Positions 1 to 12,743 of a stretch of 64,000 nucleotides of DNA are shown piece after piece. Each line of letters opens with the position of its first letter. Position 1 is the stretch's first letter. The notes under the pieces were generated by a model. It made no database searches and was not told the origin of the DNA. It worked only from the letters and a program-made list of their open reading frames with translations. This DNA is from Cinnamomum chago (lineage: Eukaryota > Streptophyta > Magnoliopsida > Laurales > Lauraceae). Location: positions 132,978,001 through 133,042,000 of the forward strand of contig CP142453.1 in the NCBI GenBank assembly GCA_038049695.1, given 5' to 3'. The position numbers and the translations under genes are program-made.

Positions 1-3000
1 TTCAGCCACATCTCTGTGCAATGGGTCTCCTGTACTCCACACTGAAGAGGCCTTCTCAGCTGCTAATCTTTCTTCCAGTGCCCGAGCACCCCGTTCCCTG
101 CAATTGTAAATGCACATCAGTTGTTGACGGTCTCATGCCATTTTGCAGTATGATCTAAAGAGAAAAAATAATGAGAAAAAGGCCCCTATTCCAACAGTAG
201 AAGTGTAACCTACAATGGTTTGCTTGAAATTACCATTTTACCACCATAATATATTTGGTTTCCTAAACTTTGAGGGAAAATTAAATTCCATATGCTGGTT
301 GACATTACAAAATAACAATAAACTGGAAGAACAGCCTATACGCGACTCAACAGTACATGACAACGTATCCATCAAGTTAATGGAAAGAGGAATTTCTCAT
401 AGTAAGATCCTCCCAAACCACCTTAAATCGCAGCTGAGAAAGCCCTTGAACTGTGTTTAAGCATTCCAATCCCTTCCTTACAACCACTAGTTCCAACTGA
501 TTGGAGACACCAAACCTTGGAAGTCATATTAGTATCCAAGGGATTGCATCTACACACCCACCCAAGGATACACATAACATCCTCCAGACATGACTTTGTG
601 CCGGTGGGCCTATTTTGTATTCCAAAATCATTAATCTGATACAGTGGTTAGGATCTCCAAATATGAGAAAGTACTTGGCCATGGTTAAGCATGTCAGGGT
701 CCATCAGGATACAGTACAATGCAAGAAACCATTGGGCACACATAGGCAGATATACAAACTAAAAGGCTTTGCCTAATGTGCATATCCTCAGATCAAGCAT
801 TAAAGAATTCCACTTTCATATGGATGGGAACTGTAAAAAACTAAAACATAAATGAAATGGTTGATTGCACGCCCACAATCCGGCAACTTACTGAATTGGA
901 TCAGAAAAATCTACCATTAACTAAGTGGAACTCTATTGCAAATTAACTCAAGCACCACATGAGCGTGCATGCTTAAAATTGCACAAATCTTCTTTAAAGG
1001 CACCAATTCAATATAAGAAGAAATGTACCTTCTCCTGGATGCCTCGATACGATCAGAAATAGGTAATGGAGTAGCTCCCAAAGTATGGCCCTTCATTTCA
1101 TTAGAAATTTTGGATCTCCGACAAAATATCAGGTCAAATATTGATGCAATGGGATCCAGAACTGGCCTGCAATGCCATGAATCACCCTCAATATGAAAAA
1201 TATCACCTGATTCTTTTGGATGAAAACAAATAGAACAAGCTAAAGCATGCTACCGCAAGAATTCAGGGAAGAAATTCGAAAAGGCAAACTCGTCACTTGG
1301 ATCGCCCCTCAGGTTTGTTTCTGGCTTCCTTTGGAAATATCTCAAGTAAATCCAGCCCATATAAGTACCAAAGATTAAAGATGGAAGGTATGATGCCGAC
1401 TCCGCCGTAAAGAAGCTTGCAGCTATAGACACCAACAAGAAAAGGGAAGGCATCCACTGGAAAATTTTGGAAAAGGGATCGAGACTGTGTCATCTTTATT
1501 TGTTTGAAATGTTAAAATATTTGAAAATGGTGGCCAAATATAAATTGTTTAACATGTATAAATGCCTTCTTTCGAGATAGATAGGATAAGGCTTTCATAA
1601 TGATGATATGGATTGTCTCTATCTGACATACCTTTGCTTTAATCTTCAACACACCCAACTCCTGGTTGGGTACTATTTGCTTAATTCCTACTAGGAACCC
1701 TGATAGCAGAGGCGGACCCAGGATTCTCGTTTAGGTGGGGCTAAACTTTTACTAGAATTTTTCATATCAACAATAACAAAAGAAAAAAATGCATTCCATG
1801 TAAATAGATGCAAAATCGCGAATCCTCAAGAAATTAGCACAAAATTTGACAAGCAAACTACAACAATAATAAAGAAACTCTAAAGAAGTAATACACACTA
1901 TCATGTAAAAATTAGTACCTTGTTATTATTTCCTTAAGCTCCAAACAGTTCCTTAATCATATGAATCCAAATGAGAGCACCTGTATTTATAATTTATAGA
2001 TGAACATTATCAGCATAATTATAAACATCATATTACGAGCCAAGAATAATGTTTCCAAAATGAAAAAAGAAATAAAGAAATAAGTAGTTAAAGCTTAAAC
2101 ATAGATCAAGATTAGATAAGACTTGCTCACAACAATTCTAGATCTATTCGAAACAAGGACATAGAAATGAATCAACATGATTGAAAGATTTGGTTTGATA
2201 GAGCTACTTTTAGTCTTTATATTCCTTTCAATGACTATCATTCTTACCCTCCTCTGAAGAACCATCCCACGAAATCACTACTTTTCTCATCAAACATACA
2301 ATGCTCTGCCTGTAAATATTTAAATGTTACACAGGTTTTTTAAGCTTGCGCAAGTGGATCCGCATATTTCCAATATTTGAAGATTGGTATGATGGGGAGC
2401 AATGACTGCAATGTAACTAGATGGTGCGTGCCAAAAATTCACCCGCGTGTAAGAATTCAACTCTTCCCAGTGAATGTAGGACGCAATAAGAATAGTGTGG
2501 AGGGTTCTCATTCTCATATGAATATTTCTGATATATATAATTGGTCATCATATGATCAGGGACTTGGGTCACCTGTCTTTGATAAGCTTGAAGCTGAGCT
2601 TGCGAAAGCTCTGTTGTCTGTGCCTGCATCCAAGGCATTTGAAGTTGGCAGTGGATTTGTTGGTATGTAAGCAGTGTCAATCAAGGTTTTAGAGCTAGGA
2701 CTTGGTGAGCAACTTTGTCACCTTTGATTTGAGTCAAGTCAGCCAAGTCGCATGGGACTTGCTGGAGATAGACCAAGCCACACTAGAGTCCCACAAACTG
2801 AAAAATGTATGGAAAAATTATTTAAAGTAAAAAAAAAAAAAAAGGAAATCATTTCTAATGATGAATTTAAGTAACAGTAGGTAATAATTGCCTTAATTGG
2901 TATTTGATTTCCCATGCTTCGATCGTCCGTAAAATGTATCTTTCAACTTCTAAACTCAGAGCAGACAGCCCCTGAAAACCTCTAACAATTTCTAATAGTG

Positions 3001-6000
3001 AAAAATTGGAATGGAAATTTGTTTAATTTGGCCATTTTCCATAAGCCTCAACCGGAGGAGACTTGGGGTGCATCAACTCAGTAGGTGCCATGTCCAAGTT
3101 GACTTCTGCTAGGCTGATTTTTAAAACCATGGTGCCATTTAGTTAGAATTCGAAAGAAAGAAACAGAGTGATTTTGTTCATTACAAGTCATAGTTTTATA
3201 GTTTCAACTACTTATGGGGGACTCTTTTATCTTCTAAATGCATTTTGCTCTCTTTCCCAATGATTTGAACTTTGGATTTGAGCTGTAACTGTTTTCCCTG
3301 ATGCGGATCGTGCAGGTACTTTCATGACTGGGGGTGAGCATAATGATGAATTCTGTCTTGATGAGCGTCACAGAATCCGAACGAGAACAAATCATTCGGG
3401 TGGGATACAGGTACTTCTTTTCTTCCTTTTTACAATTTTCCCTTTCTGCCAAGATAGAACTGCTTCAAGCCTTTGGGGTTTCTATACAATATTTTGCAGG
3501 GAGGAATATCGAATGGTGAAATCATCACTATGAGAGTCGCTTTCAAACCAATTGCAACAATTGCAGTAAGTGGATTTTCTCACACAATTGTCTCATTGTC
3601 TCATTCTGACATACGTTTCAAATTGCTTTCTGGGTTCTTTGTACATTTAGACAATGGCTCCAAGTTATAGAAATTGGTTAGAAACAGAAACAAAAAGCTT
3701 CATTGGTTAACTAGCAAAAAAAAAAAAAAAAACCCTACATTTGTTGAGGTCTATGAAATGAAAAGGTGAGAGAATATCAGAATAATACCCAAACTCATGC
3801 CATTAACCATACCAAAAAAAAAAAAAAAATGCTCCATGAACGGACCCAACCCTTCCAATCAGAGAGAGAGAAGACATTCTTCTCAAATCTCAATCAATCT
3901 TTTTTTCATTTTTAATAGAAAAGAGGGCATTGAGAATCTGAGATCATCACTTCAAATGAAAAAAAGAAAACAGAAAACTAAAACATAAATCCAAACCCTA
4001 GCCAGAGAAGAAACTGCACAAACCCTAGCCAGAGAGGGAGAGGGAGAGAGAAACTACAGAGACAGGGAGAGAGATTTACCTGAACCGTCGAGCCTCAAAG
4101 GAAGAGGGTTGATCGGAAGAGCGAAAGAGCGGACTGCGGAAGAGGGAAGACCGGAAGAGCAAAGCACCTGCAAAGAGGATTCTGAGTTTTTTTTTTTTTT
4201 TTTCGTTCGTTCTCCCTTCATGACCTGGGGCGTCATTCATTTTGATATGGGGCGTGGATCAATTTTATGTGGGGCGTGGGCCAAGGCCCATCACTGTTTC
4301 AAAGAGAAAATGGAATTTGACCTGGGGCGCCCGCCCCAGGTCATTACACAGTGGGTCCGCCTCTGCCTGATAGGACTCCACGGAAGCCAGAATAAGGTGT
4401 ATAACTATGAAAAAATGATAAGTTGAAACCAGCAACATTAGAGGTTAACACTAGGGGAAAAAAAAAAGAAAAAAAGAATCCAATGGAAGAAAAATAGTAT
4501 AAATATAAAAAATAAAAAAAAACACAGGCCAAAACAATGAATTCTGGAGATAATAGTACTTACAGGAAACTCTCCTGCCTGGTTATGTAGTACAGTGCTA
4601 TAGCTGTGACAAATACACAAATGGAAGTTAAAAAGTTCACCACAAAGATAAACTTCAAGAACTCCCTGGAACCCCATATCGGTTCAAGCAACTTCCCGAT
4701 GAAAAGAAGACCAACCGTGCTCACAGCCACCTGCAGAACAGGTGTAACATCAGAAATGGCAATTAGAAGTGCACTATTGTAGCCAACTAGGATATATGCA
4801 CAGTAAAGTGTAACCAACAGAGTCAATGCATGACACTTAACAACTGGTAACAACTGAGTCTATTATTAGTGAAATTGAACCAATGGTCAAGTAAGAAGAT
4901 ACCGCGAATAAGAAGAAAATCAGAGCTACATAGAGAGACATTCAGTTTCATGTAAAATATATAGAATTGGATAGTATTTTGGAGCATTCATTTTCTGTCG
5001 AGGAAAATTTGGAGGGTGGATTCATGTGATGTACCTGAATATGGGCCTAAGAAAATCTGTTACTTGTATTTGCTCAACATGTTGTATCAGAAATGAATTA
5101 TTGATGCCATCATCAATTGAATATTGGATATCTAATATTGGTATAACATTGCACCTATACTCATCTTATGTCAAATTACAATGCATAAGCTTGTACTTCT
5201 TAATATCCTGTTCATATTGAGTTAGATGATCATTTACTGTTACATTGCATTCTCTGTAGCTATTTTGATCTCACCTCTTGCTGCTAATATGGTTTCCATT
5301 CCCATTTTTTCTACCATTCCATTCCCTGTGGTTAAGATGCCCTCTTCCCTCTTTATTAAAGAGCTAGGTGATAAGAAAAATGTCGCTTTTCGTGGCCACT
5401 TAGGGAAATTACAATGAAAGGAATTAAAAATTAAAAAAAAAAATCTTCCACAGAAAATTTGCAACTTTATGCTCAGTGGTGACCACTAATAAATCATATT
5501 TGTTATATTGGGCCTTTAATAAACAAAAGAACAAATAGACATCTTGTGCTCAATTGAAGAAAGAATGAGAAGTGGTAATGTAAAGCAGCACTTTTCATAT
5601 TCAAAGGAACTGCTATTGTCAAACTTTGGATCAAAGAAGATGATATTCACCCATGGGAATTCTTTTAGCAATCCAAGTCCATAAAACATTGAGGAACAAA
5701 TGAAAATGCTAGAGAGGACTGATGCTTAGCTCTCTCAGAGCCCCCAGAGGTAGATGACACATGTTGAGTATGAATATCGATAATTATAGAGGTTTTCATC
5801 CCTTTTAATAAATTTACTTCATTCTTTTTTTCCATGGCAGAAAATATATTTATATGGCTGGAAGGTAAAGTGAAGATCTCATGATGGCTAGCAGTAGTAT
5901 TCAAAGAAAATGAGATAAAATAAAAGAGAGGGTTGGGGTGGGGTTTGATGGACATTTCCTTAATAAATATTCTGAAAGCTTAGCTGAATTACTTGTTGAG

Positions 6001-8616
6001 GGAGTTCATAGAATGGAACTTATCCTAGGAAATGGCTCTAGAATAATTGCTTTGTCTTCATGTTCACGCAGTAATCTTACTCTTGAATGAAGTTCTGTTA
6101 CCTCTCTCTTGTTGCTTAAAGATATCTATCAATGACTTTTACAACTCATCTCATATAAAGAAAGTAAGATGCAAAATGAAGCTACCATCCTCTCCATAAC
6201 ACGGCACTCTTCAAGCAGCCAAATTCAAATCAAACTCAAATCCCTTAGCTTTTTTTTTTTAAATGGTAGCATGACTTGAACACTCAACTGCAAGGTTACA
6301 AGAGTGAGCACCTTTTGCTCTGCTATGGGTACCAGTCAACCCAAATCCCTTAATGAGTCACACCCATAACAATTCATAGTTAAAAGAGGAAAATTCATAT
6401 GTATCATGAAAAACTAACAAGAGCCTGTGGCATGGTGGAAGATGCACACTATTGCCGCCTTACATTGTGTGCTCAAGTCATGTTACCATTGAGAAAAAAA
6501 AATGGAATACTAATAAAGAAGAAGTTTCTTTAAGTAAAATAGAAAATAAAGAAAAGAAGAAGGGTCGTCCAACATTTGGGTCCTAACGTCCTAACACCAT
6601 TACATATGCTTATAGAATATAGGTTGGGTGAGGCATTCTCTTCTTAATGTGGACAATCCTCATAAATGTTGTTCAAGGTTATGTGGCTCCTTTGAACCAT
6701 GGGAGTTGGGACTAAATCCTCACATGCATTCATCTAACAACACAAGGATATGATCACAACCACTAATATATCATCCTATGATCGCATCATCTCCACCTCA
6801 TTGTTTGGTCCAAATTTTTATGCAATCATCAAATATTGAAGCCCCATGAAGGAATGGATCCATCAATAGCCCAATTCCATCACTGAATATCATAAACTGC
6901 CCAACTGTCAAAATTTGAACCCCTTCCGTTGGTGTTTGGGATGATTCATGATTATCAAAACAAGTATGTTGATCAGATCTCCACACAGATGATCTCTATC
7001 ATTAACAATGCACCAAAAAAGAATATCATGCAACAAAGGATGAACACAAAACACGAAGACAATAGAAAGATAGAAGCGGCAGTAATACAGTTTCTGCCAT
7101 TATCAAACAATGATCTTGATGTTAGAATACAACATTATAAAAATAAACAAATACCTCTATAAGTGACTGCTCAATGTAACCAGCTGTTATCAGGTTCCAA
7201 GCGAAAGGGATTGTCCTACAAAATAGTTGCCAAAGAGAGACTTTCAACCACTGGTAGAGGTAACCTTGAAAGCTAATATTACTGACTATACTGCATTTGA
7301 AAGCATTAACAAAATCTTCTTTATGTCATATTGTTCTAGGTAAACGTCTATACAAGACATAAAATGTGTATGGAATCGCAGGTGCGCATGCACATATAAA
7401 GGAAATAGACAAATAAATATAAAAAAAGTTAGAATGAGTTAGAAGACATCCTTCTTTTACTTCTGAAGATTAAATCTCATAGAGAAGAGAAGAAAATAAT
7501 TGAATTTCTAAATTCTTGCAAATCCATGTTTATGAAACCAAAGCCTCTAGCAGGCACTCAAAAAATCTACTCGTGTGAAAAATAAGAAGCACGATAGGAG
7601 AGTACCACCAATTCAACTTTCTTGTGCTGTCACCATTGCCACTTTTTTTTTTATCAGCACAAGAAGAACCGAACTCACTATTCTCACTTTTTGGGCCTAT
7701 TAAGGGCCAACCATGGGGACACAAATTTGGTAAAAAGTTTTGACTATCACCTCAGGTAGAACTAGAAGATCCCTGGTACTCTTGTTCCTGTTCAATGGTG
7801 AAAGTGAGAAGAGTATTTTGCGCGTGCATTCTTCGTTAATTTCTCAATGATTGCTCATTTATAGCACGCAACACTTGCACTATTGAGGGCAAATTAACGT
7901 TCAAATGGGGCAATCCAATACAAGGCATACATAGCTCCCATTCTCAAGAAGACATCAGTTAACGCATTGTTCCGAACAACTGTCCCGACAGAGTGGATAC
8001 CCAGTGCAAATTTCAAGGCTTATGCACAATTTCTTGTGTGAAGGATTTCATAGAACCACTCATACCCTTTAACTAATAGATAAGTACAAGGGAAGGGAAG
8101 GTTGTAAAAGGATTCATTAGTTTGCCAATTGCATTAATGTTCTGATTATGCATCTCTCTACCATAACTAGAAAGAGAAATACCTAGCAGGTATAAGGGCG
8201 AGAAATGAAAGAGATGGTGGGAATAACTGGAGCACAACATATCCACCAACAAGTACCACTGAGAGGCCCTTGCACAGCCGAGTAAAGCCAGATAAGAAGC
8301 TGCTGCCCTGCCATCAAGATCTACACACTAATTTCACTTCCCTCTGTTAATAATCAAGGCACTAACACCAGAGGTTAGATTATTTTTGGCAAAACTCAAT
8401 GGAATTCAGACAAGTGCAGTGAAATTCAACGACAGGAATTGAAGAAGAAAAGGAAAAAAAAAAAAACAGGTAGGAAATGGAATTGCACGAAAATTGAAGT
8501 AAATCAGGAAAAAACTCTTAAATTGAAAAGATGGGGCATATATTGAAAACCCTAATTTGATGATCTGCTCTGTAAGCTACTCCACTTACTCCTAAGACAG
8601 GGGTACGCGAAATCAT
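1..8616 (-). CDS. RBL19: TMEM115/rhomboid-like protein (RBL19 type), 3' end beyond window, one exon split by a hAT element
   Basis: Eight exons read on the minus strand: 8590-8616 (start ATG at 8614-8616), 8183-8307, 7155-7215, 4564-4730, one exon split into 4366-4404 and 1632-1706, then 1254-1456, 1029-1166 and 1-97 (open at the edge). With the hAT element and one target-duplication copy removed, all phases agree and give 308 codons. Landmarks in order are [93 protein letters not shown] and [14 protein letters not shown]. These match the plant RBL19/TMEM115 (DUF1751) family, multi-pass membrane proteins of the early secretory pathway that lack the rhomboid protease dyad. Apart from the insertion I see no stop or frameshift. 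The tiny first exon (9 codons) is the least certain. The allele is probably non-functional unless the element is spliced out. Confidence 0.88.
1707..4365. mobile_element. Non-autonomous hAT element (Pack-hAT) inside a coding exon of RBL19
   Basis: The ends are CAGAGGCGGACCCA at 1707 and its exact reverse complement ending at 4365. They are flanked by an identical 8-bp duplication CCTGATAG at 1699-1706 and 4366-4373. An 8-bp duplication with short CAG(A/G)GGCGGA-type ends is diagnostic of the hAT superfamily. No transposase coding is visible in the 2659 bp, so the element is non-autonomous. It carries three chorismate synthase exons on the plus strand (2560-3565), A-rich tracts, and a purine-rich stretch (~4030-4180) near its right end. 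The exact TSD and exact terminal repeats suggest a fairly recent insertion. Confidence 0.93.
2560..3565 (+). pseudogene. Captured chorismate synthase gene fragment (three exons)
   Basis: Exons 2560-2662, 3316-3410 and 3500-3565 are bounded by AG acceptors and GT donors and join in frame to ~88 codons without a stop. The reading includes [17 protein letters not shown], the variant [26 protein letters not shown] and [17 protein letters not shown]. These are signature segments of chorismate synthase, the last shikimate-pathway enzyme (EPSP to chorismate, plastid). Both introns and their phases are kept, so genomic DNA rather than a cDNA was captured. The upstream and downstream exons of the real gene are absent, so the fragment cannot encode an enzyme. 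It lies inside the hAT element and opposite in strand to the host gene. Confidence 0.9.
6250..6345 (-). repeat. SINE-like retroposon fragment
   Basis: Read on the minus strand, an A-box-like start (AGCAGAGCAAAAGGTGC) is followed by a B-box-like GTGTTCAAGTC and then a run of A. This order is typical of a tRNA-derived plant SINE. The ends were not defined and no target duplication was found. Confidence 0.4.
6418..6510 (+). repeat. SINE-like retroposon fragment
   Basis: An A-box-like TGGCATGGTGGAAGATGC is followed by a B-box-like GTGCTCAAGTC and an A-rich tail. It resembles the element just upstream in opposite orientation. The family is not identified. Confidence 0.35.
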
Positions 8617-10377
8617 CGCCACAGTACAGACTACAGACTGCTTTCACGCAAAATCGTATTCCAGAGATGGATGGATCTCTTGTATCAACTCATAGTTGTT
8701 TGCTGCAATTGGCACACAAATAGTGATGGGATGGGTCAGGTACTGAGATGGAAATGATAATACATTGCTACGGTAATTTTTGGATGCAATGAGATTTGAA
8801 ATCGGTGGTTTTGATTGAACTGGGAAATTGAAGGGCCCGTTCCCTTTTTGGGGCTATTCTATTACCTTCGATCGTGGGACTGGGACATTTTTTCCACTTT
8901 TTGAAATATAAGTTTTCCACTATGAGGGGGTATGTTTATTCAGGTGAGAAATTCAAACTCCACCTTCCTACCATGCGTTTTATTTCATGGGTTGAATGCT
9001 AAGAACAATTGAAGAACTAAACATACATGTATTCATCTAGACACGTCTATGAAATAGAATTTAATACATATGTAACACAAAAATAATGCATATATACATA
9101 TTAATTGCCCAAGTCAATGTTTTCACTTTGCAAATCTCATATAGAGAAATAGGAGGAGGAGGGGAAGAAGAAGAACATTATGAGATGTTCTAACGAGCGA
9201 TGCTAGAAATTGACGAGCGATGTCGTTAGCGTCGCTCCTATCAAAGTTGAAAAAAAAAAAGAAATTAAGGCATGATGGACCTCAGTAGTGCTATACAATT
9301 TGTGAGGACTTTGCGGGATAAATGACTATATTTCGAGATTTTTCCACTAAAATCCTCTTAAATCTAACATCAGTTAGTTTAAAATTAGTACAAATTTAAG
9401 TCAATTTGATTAAGACTCATATATTTACTCTTTAATTAGAATAATATTCAATCTAACAAGTTTTCATCTTTTACAATAAAATGCATCAGATTTTACTAAC
9501 AGTTAAAATTTAAGATTGCATCTTTAAAAGTAAGTTAAGATTGCATAGAGATATGAGGGAAGGATGGACGGAAATGTCTCACTAAAATTTCAGTAGTAAG
9601 CGGATGTTTGGCCGGTAAGCTTTGCTACAGCTTGGATCGATTTGCTCCACCTCCACCGGTGCTCCATGCTCTTAATAAATATGACATTCAAGGCAACTTG
9701 ATCAGGTTCTGTCCTGTAAATAATAATAAATTAAAAATAAAAATATAGTTAACATACAAATAAATAAATAAATAATTGTGAATATATAATAATAAAATCA
9801 TTATGTGTTTTAATATTATATAATTTACCTAAAACCAAAATTAATTAGACGTTATGCATGCTGTGGTGCTTCGAGGACAGAGCAATGGAATGAACGATCC
9901 ACTCCCCGTTGGCAACAATACCGCAGCTGCAAATAATAAAGATTTATTAAATTATTAAATTATTAAAAAAGGAAGATGCTCCTGTGAGAGCATCTCCTAT
10001 CTCTCATAGTAAGGTGAGAAATGCTCTCATTAAATAAATAAATAAATAACATATAAAACATTTTTTGCTGAAAAAAGAACTATCAGATGGACCAGGTAAA
10101 CTCCCCTGTAGTCTTTGTTATCTTAAGCCAACTGAACTATCATGGGAGTTAAAAAATAATAAATAAAAAAAAAAAACCTTATAAAACTTACTTACCACAA
10201 GCTTGGATGGCTTCAGAAGCTGTAATGGATTGTCTGTATTAGTTGGTAATCGGATTTCGAGTCACTTCTCTATCAGATGCACTGCTACCAATCGGATCGT
10301 CGTACATAAATTATCATTCATCGACATTTCTCCCCTCACCAACTCTAGCCTTTTAAATAAATAAAAAAATTCATTGC
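8617..10377. other. Intergenic region upstream of the RBL19-like gene; no gene seen
   Basis: The stretch next to 8617 should hold the RBL19 5' leader and promoter. The rest is AT-rich with short A and T runs, for example AAATAAATAAATAAA-type runs at 9755 and 10035. No reading frame with family features and no clear transposon ends were found. Confidence 0.5.
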
Positions 10378-11472
10378 GAAAAACAATATCGTCACTATGT
10401 TATAAGTCTGTCAATTGCTGCTGTTTTCTTTGTCTCGCTCCTGTTATCAGTTTTGTGATTTATTTACCTCTCTTCTGAGAGGGCCCATCTATTAAAAATT
10501 TGATCCACGCAAAACAAACGTCATTGAAATAAATCAACTAGTCCAAAGTCTATCCCAATAAGAGTTGCAGTTGGTATAGTATCAAAACATCCTATCTTAT
10601 TGTTTGAGATAAAATTTATGAGTACTTGGCACAATTTGGGATGTAATTATATTATCTAAAATCTAAATTTTCAATTTTACTATAAAAAAATATGGTCAAA
10701 ATAATCATAAGAGTAGCTTTGTTTCTTTGCAGTTATTTGGCGGAGTTTGCCAAACTATAAAGCCCCTTGTAATAACAGAGGGGCACCATGTTTGCCTAGG
10801 TGCAGATGGGTAAACAATAGGCATATTGCGACATCTGAATCTACAGAGCCCATATCTGAAACTCAATTTTTCATGCAAGAGTTCATAAGAACTTATTATC
10901 ATGGGTATGCCATTTTATTTTATTTTTATAATGTATTTAGAGTTTAGATATTGTGTTTCTATTTATAGTAAATTCTAAATCCATTATAAAAAAAAAAAAA
11001 ATGGCATACCCATGATAATAAGTTCTTATGAAATATTGCATGAAAAATTGAATTTCAGATATGGGCTATGTAGATTCTGATGTCGCAATATGCCTATCGT
11101 TTATCGTTTACTCCATCCGCACCCTAGGCATGGTCCCATCTGTTATTACATGGGGCTTTATGGTATGGCAAACTCCGCAAAATAAGAAACAAAGCCACTC
11201 TTATGATTATCTTCACCAGATTTTTTTTATAGTAAAATTGAAAATTTAGATTTTAGATAATATAATTACATCCCAAATTGTGCCAAGTATTCATAAATTT
11301 TATCTCAAACAATTAGATACGTGGTTTTGATAGTTTACCAACTGCCAACTCTTACTGGGATAATGACGTTTGTTTTGCGTGGATCAAATTTTTAATCGAT
11401 GGGTCCTCTCAAAAGAGCAGTAAAACAACAGCAACTATCAGACTTATAACATAGTGATGTTATTTTTTTCAA
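10378..11472. mobile_element. Long inverted-repeat (foldback/MULE-like) element, ~1.1 kb
   Basis: The left half (10378-~10925) reappears as an imperfect reverse complement in the right half (~11005-11472). Matching blocks include the outer CACTATGTTATAAGTCTG, the middle GATCCACGCAAAACAAACG and CAAATTTAGATTTTAGATA-type tracts, and the inner GGGTATGCCATTTTATTTT. Only a short A/T-rich spacer separates the arms. Arms of roughly 480-550 bp and a GAAAAA-type start fit a foldback or non-autonomous Mutator-like element. No target duplication could be defined, so the superfamily is uncertain. Short open frames on both arms (10705-10947, 11061-11249) are shadows of the repeat. Confidence 0.75.
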
Positions 11473-12743
11473 GGAACATTTGTTATTGACAAATTGACCG
11501 CTGTAAAAAATGACATGAGATGATGAGAGGCTGATGGGTCCACCAGCTGGGCCATCGAGTGGACCAGCCGAAAATTACAATAATACGTGTTGCCTAGGGT
11601 TTGATGATGATGGTGACTGATATGGTGTTGGCTTAATGTGGATGGTCTTATCATCAATTTGGATTGTGAGTGGCTATCTCTATGCCTCATTAGGAATTGC
11701 GTGATGCCTGTGTTGGAGACTGGAGTCATTTTATTGGGACGATCCTGACTATCATATTGTTCTGGACTTGGAAAAGGTGTCTATTCGCTCAAATCCACTC
11801 CACTGCTCGCTTTGGCCGGGGCCATATTGTCCACATCTAAACTAAGCAATTGATGCGGACCATACATATAAGTTCAGTGCTTATATATATGGTTAGGTCA
11901 TGTTTTGTTTTGTAGCAATGCTAATTAGACTTCCACAAAGTTACTTCCGAACAAGGTCAATAAGGGCCTTGCTTTGTCCAGGGTCAAGCCTGGATCCAGG
12001 CCCATTTGGATGGGTTTGAACATTCCGGAGGCCTCACGGCATCTCTCTCCATCCCAAACTGAGACCCACACCATCAAAGAACCAAACACATACTTCATCA
12101 CCCACACTCACCACTCATCTCTCCAAAGTCCTAACCCCATACATCAACACACCAATGACCAAACCCATCATCCTTCACTTCACTTCAAAGTTCAAATCCA
12201 TCTCATCTTACCATAAAGTGGGTCCCATTTCTATTGAACTAGGTAAGGCCCACATTTGGTAGTATGGATCCTATGACTTGCGCAGCTAGGACTATCTAAC
12301 GTACGCCTGTGTCACATTCAAATCTCTCTGTTATTATACAAAGAAAAGCAATCAATGAGTGGGTCATGCGGGTCCCACACTGGGCGTCTATGCAACAATC
12401 ACAGTTGATAGAAACGATAGGTTTCGAATGCAGATGGAACAACCGCAGATTTTAAATTCTATAGATCCGACAGCCACACAACTCTAGCTTGCTAAAAAAG
12501 GAATCATATGACAATAAAATTGGGGGTGGTCATGGGCCAGGCTTAGAATAAAATCTTAGCCCATTTAATATTTGGGAGGGGCTTGGAATAAGTAATAACA
12601 CTCCAAAGGCTTGGATGGCAGGTGGGTTGCCCTTGCTCCACCAGTTAAGTTAAGTGAAAACACACTAAAAATGGCTTCCTTGGTTATCAAGGATGGTAGA
12701 GGAACCAAAGTGGGGGCCGGGGGCTCCCTTCTCCTCTCATTTA
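11473..12743. other. Intergenic DNA between the foldback element and the tandem array; no gene seen
   Basis: Open frames at 11469-11729, 11925-12216 and 12565-12811 are low-complexity or lack any family signature. The stretch 11930-12240 is C-rich on the plus strand, with many CAC/CCA triplets. I see no transposon termini. Confidence 0.45.

Larger units (their letters stand above)
4731..7154 (-). other. Intron 3 of the RBL19-like gene with SINE-like insertions
   Basis: This 2.4-kb intron lies between exons 7155-7215 and 4564-4730. No convincing exon of another gene is seen; the open frames around 5226-5464, 5665-5955 and 6798-6986 are short and lack a recognisable family. Two short tRNA-derived-looking segments lie near 6250-6345 and 6418-6510 and are listed separately. 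The rest is AT-rich unique-looking DNA. Confidence 0.6.

Noticed and set aside
2417..2680. Minus-strand open frame opposite the chorismate synthase fragment
   Set aside because: It is the antisense shadow of the plus-strand exon, which has family matches and correct splice sites.
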